This document shows, piece after piece, positions 63,375-64,000 of a DNA stretch of 64,000 nt. The notes beneath the pieces are model-generated. The model did not search any database, had not been told where the DNA came from, and saw only the letters and a program-made list of their open reading frames with translations. The stretch's first letter is position 1, and every line of letters starts with the position of its first letter. Origin of the DNA: DATLED01 sp963750255 (GTDB lineage Bacteria; Actinomycetota; Acidimicrobiia; Acidimicrobiales; CADCTF01); assembly GCA_963750255.1 (NCBI GenBank), contig CAVVPZ010000006.1, positions 682,001 through 746,000 on the forward strand. Reading direction: 5' to 3'. A program made the translations under genes and the position numbers.

Positions 63375-63847
63375 CCACCGCAGTTCCCTCCGCCCCCCGA
63401 GTGCGCCCCGCCAAGACGGGGGCCTCCCGCGCCCGCATCGCCATCGTTGTCGTCGTCATCCTCGGTGCCATCGGCTTTCTCGTCTTCAAGGGGTTGGGCG
63501 ACGCAACGGTGTACTTCAAGACGGCGGACGAAGCCGTCGCCCAGAAAGCCCAACTCGGTGACCATCGGTTCCGGGTCGAAGGCGCGGTGGTCACGGGTTC
63601 TGTCCGCCAGACGGGTGACTCGGTCGACTTCGAGATCATCAGCGCCGGCGTCGTCGTTCCGGTCGTGCACCGCGGCGACCCGCCCGAACTGTTCAAGCCC
63701 GGAATCCCCGTCGTGCTCGAGGGCCGGTGGGAAGGTGAGGTGTACGCCAGCGACCGGATCATGGTCAAGCACACGAGCGAGTATCGCGAGCAGAACCCCG
63801 ACCGCGTGGACGAGTACGTCGGGAAGAGCGGGGCCGGCAACACATGA
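63371..63847 (+). CDS. ccmE: Heme chaperone CcmE
   Basis: The 158-residue protein has an N-terminal membrane anchor (IAIVVVVILGAIGFLVFKGL) and an OB-fold outer domain with GAVVTGSVRQTGDSVDFEI. The heme-linking motif is H-x3-Y in MVKHTSEYRE, the classical His type rather than the Cys variant. It carries heme to the CcmF lyase. The stop overlaps the ccmF start (ATGA at 63844). Confidence 0.9.
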   Translation: MTTAVPSAPRVRPAKTGASRARIAIVVVVILGAIGFLVFKGLGDATVYFKTADEAVAQKAQLGDHRFRVEGAVVTGSVRQTGDSVDFEIISAGVVVPVVHRGDPPELFKPGIPVVLEGRWEGEVYASDRIMVKHTSEYREQNPDRVDEYVGKSGAGNT

Positions 63848-64000
63848 CGCCGGCAATCTTGGGCCAGGCCGCCGTCGTGCTCGGCTTCCTGGCCGCCGTG
63901 ACCGGCGCGCTCACGCTCGCGGTCGGACTCGGCCGTGATCGGCCCGTCCTGCGGGCGTCGGCCGGCCGGTTCACCTGGATGGTGGCGGCGGCGGCGATGG
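63844..64000 (+). CDS. ccmF: Cytochrome c heme lyase CcmF, 3' truncated by the window
   Basis: Only the first 52 codons are inside the window. They encode an N-terminal membrane segment (LGQAAVVLGFLAAVTGALTL) and a following one near FTWMVAAAAM. Assignment rests mainly on position after ccmE in a ccm operon and on the start MTPAILGQAAVVLG, typical of CcmF. It would join heme to apocytochrome c. Confidence 0.7.
   Translation, partial: MTPAILGQAAVVLGFLAAVTGALTLAVGLGRDRPVLRASAGRFTWMVAAAAM

Noticed and set aside
1..64000. tRNA, rRNA or CRISPR features
   Set aside because: No cloverleaf ending in CCA-like context, no rRNA-like sequence and no regularly spaced repeats were recognised by eye; a dedicated covariance scan could still find a tRNA.

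Overview
This is a 64 kb piece of a high-GC actinobacterial chromosome, most likely from the class Acidimicrobiia. That placement is inferred. It rests on two secreted proteins built from GYW-x-V-x-x-DGG-x-F-x-FGDA repeats, DUF4012 and DUF5317 proteins, LLM-type (probably F420-dependent) oxidoreductases, a LAFSG sorting-like tail with a class E sortase, and many GTG starts with 4-bp ATGA or GTGA gene overlaps. I saw no rRNA, tRNA, CRISPR array or intact insertion sequence.

Layout. 1-16.4 kb is an exopolysaccharide or cell-surface glycan locus: five glycosyltransferases, a NodB-type deacetylase, a tyrosine kinase/chain-length regulator, an O-antigen ligase-like membrane protein, a secreted glycosidase-like repeat protein, a possible sortase substrate, a DUF4012 protein, an initiating sugar-phosphate transferase and an MFS exporter. 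16.3-18.7 kb holds a GNAT protein and an acyl-CoA dehydrogenase. 18.8-21.9 kb looks like an acquired segment with visibly lower GC: an S1 peptidase, a lipoprotein and a HicA/HicB-like pair, ending in a second, diverged copy of the acyl-CoA dehydrogenase 3' end. 22-32 kb has a lipoprotein, a histidine kinase/response regulator/amidohydrolase operon, an LLM oxidoreductase, and a TetR regulator with a two-gene ABC exporter. 32-38 kb has a repeat protein with a glycosidase-like C-terminus, an MMPL transporter and an alpha/beta hydrolase. 38-48 kb is catabolic and regulatory: a molybdenum hydroxylase large subunit, a dienelactone hydrolase, a TetR/MFS pair, an acyl-CoA dehydrogenase, another TetR and a zinc alcohol dehydrogenase. 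48-55 kb is a c-di-GMP signalling neighbourhood: HD-GYP, a degenerate HD protein and GGDEF, bracketed by two members of an unnamed paralogous family. 55-59 kb has two crotonase-family proteins, an LLM oxidoreductase, and an XRE regulator divergent from GDP-mannose 4,6-dehydratase. 59.4-64 kb is a cytochrome c maturation locus (ccdA, ccmA-F) interrupted by a sortase gene on the other strand.

Reading-frame quality matters here. In 14 genes the homology-supported reading jumps frame, 21 times in all, and about 18 of these look like a single extra base (usually G or C). After correction most of these genes have the right length and end at the expected stop, so I read them as sequence errors and give the intended genes as single CDS entries.

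Regulation is unusually readable. Perfect or near-perfect palindromes lie at the promoters of three TetR or XRE regulators (27693, 43650, 57620). A shared 16-bp motif links a TetR promoter (46778) to the acyl-CoA dehydrogenase promoter 29 kb away (17469). A 15-bp palindrome (50266) lies between the divergent arms of the c-di-GMP neighbourhood.
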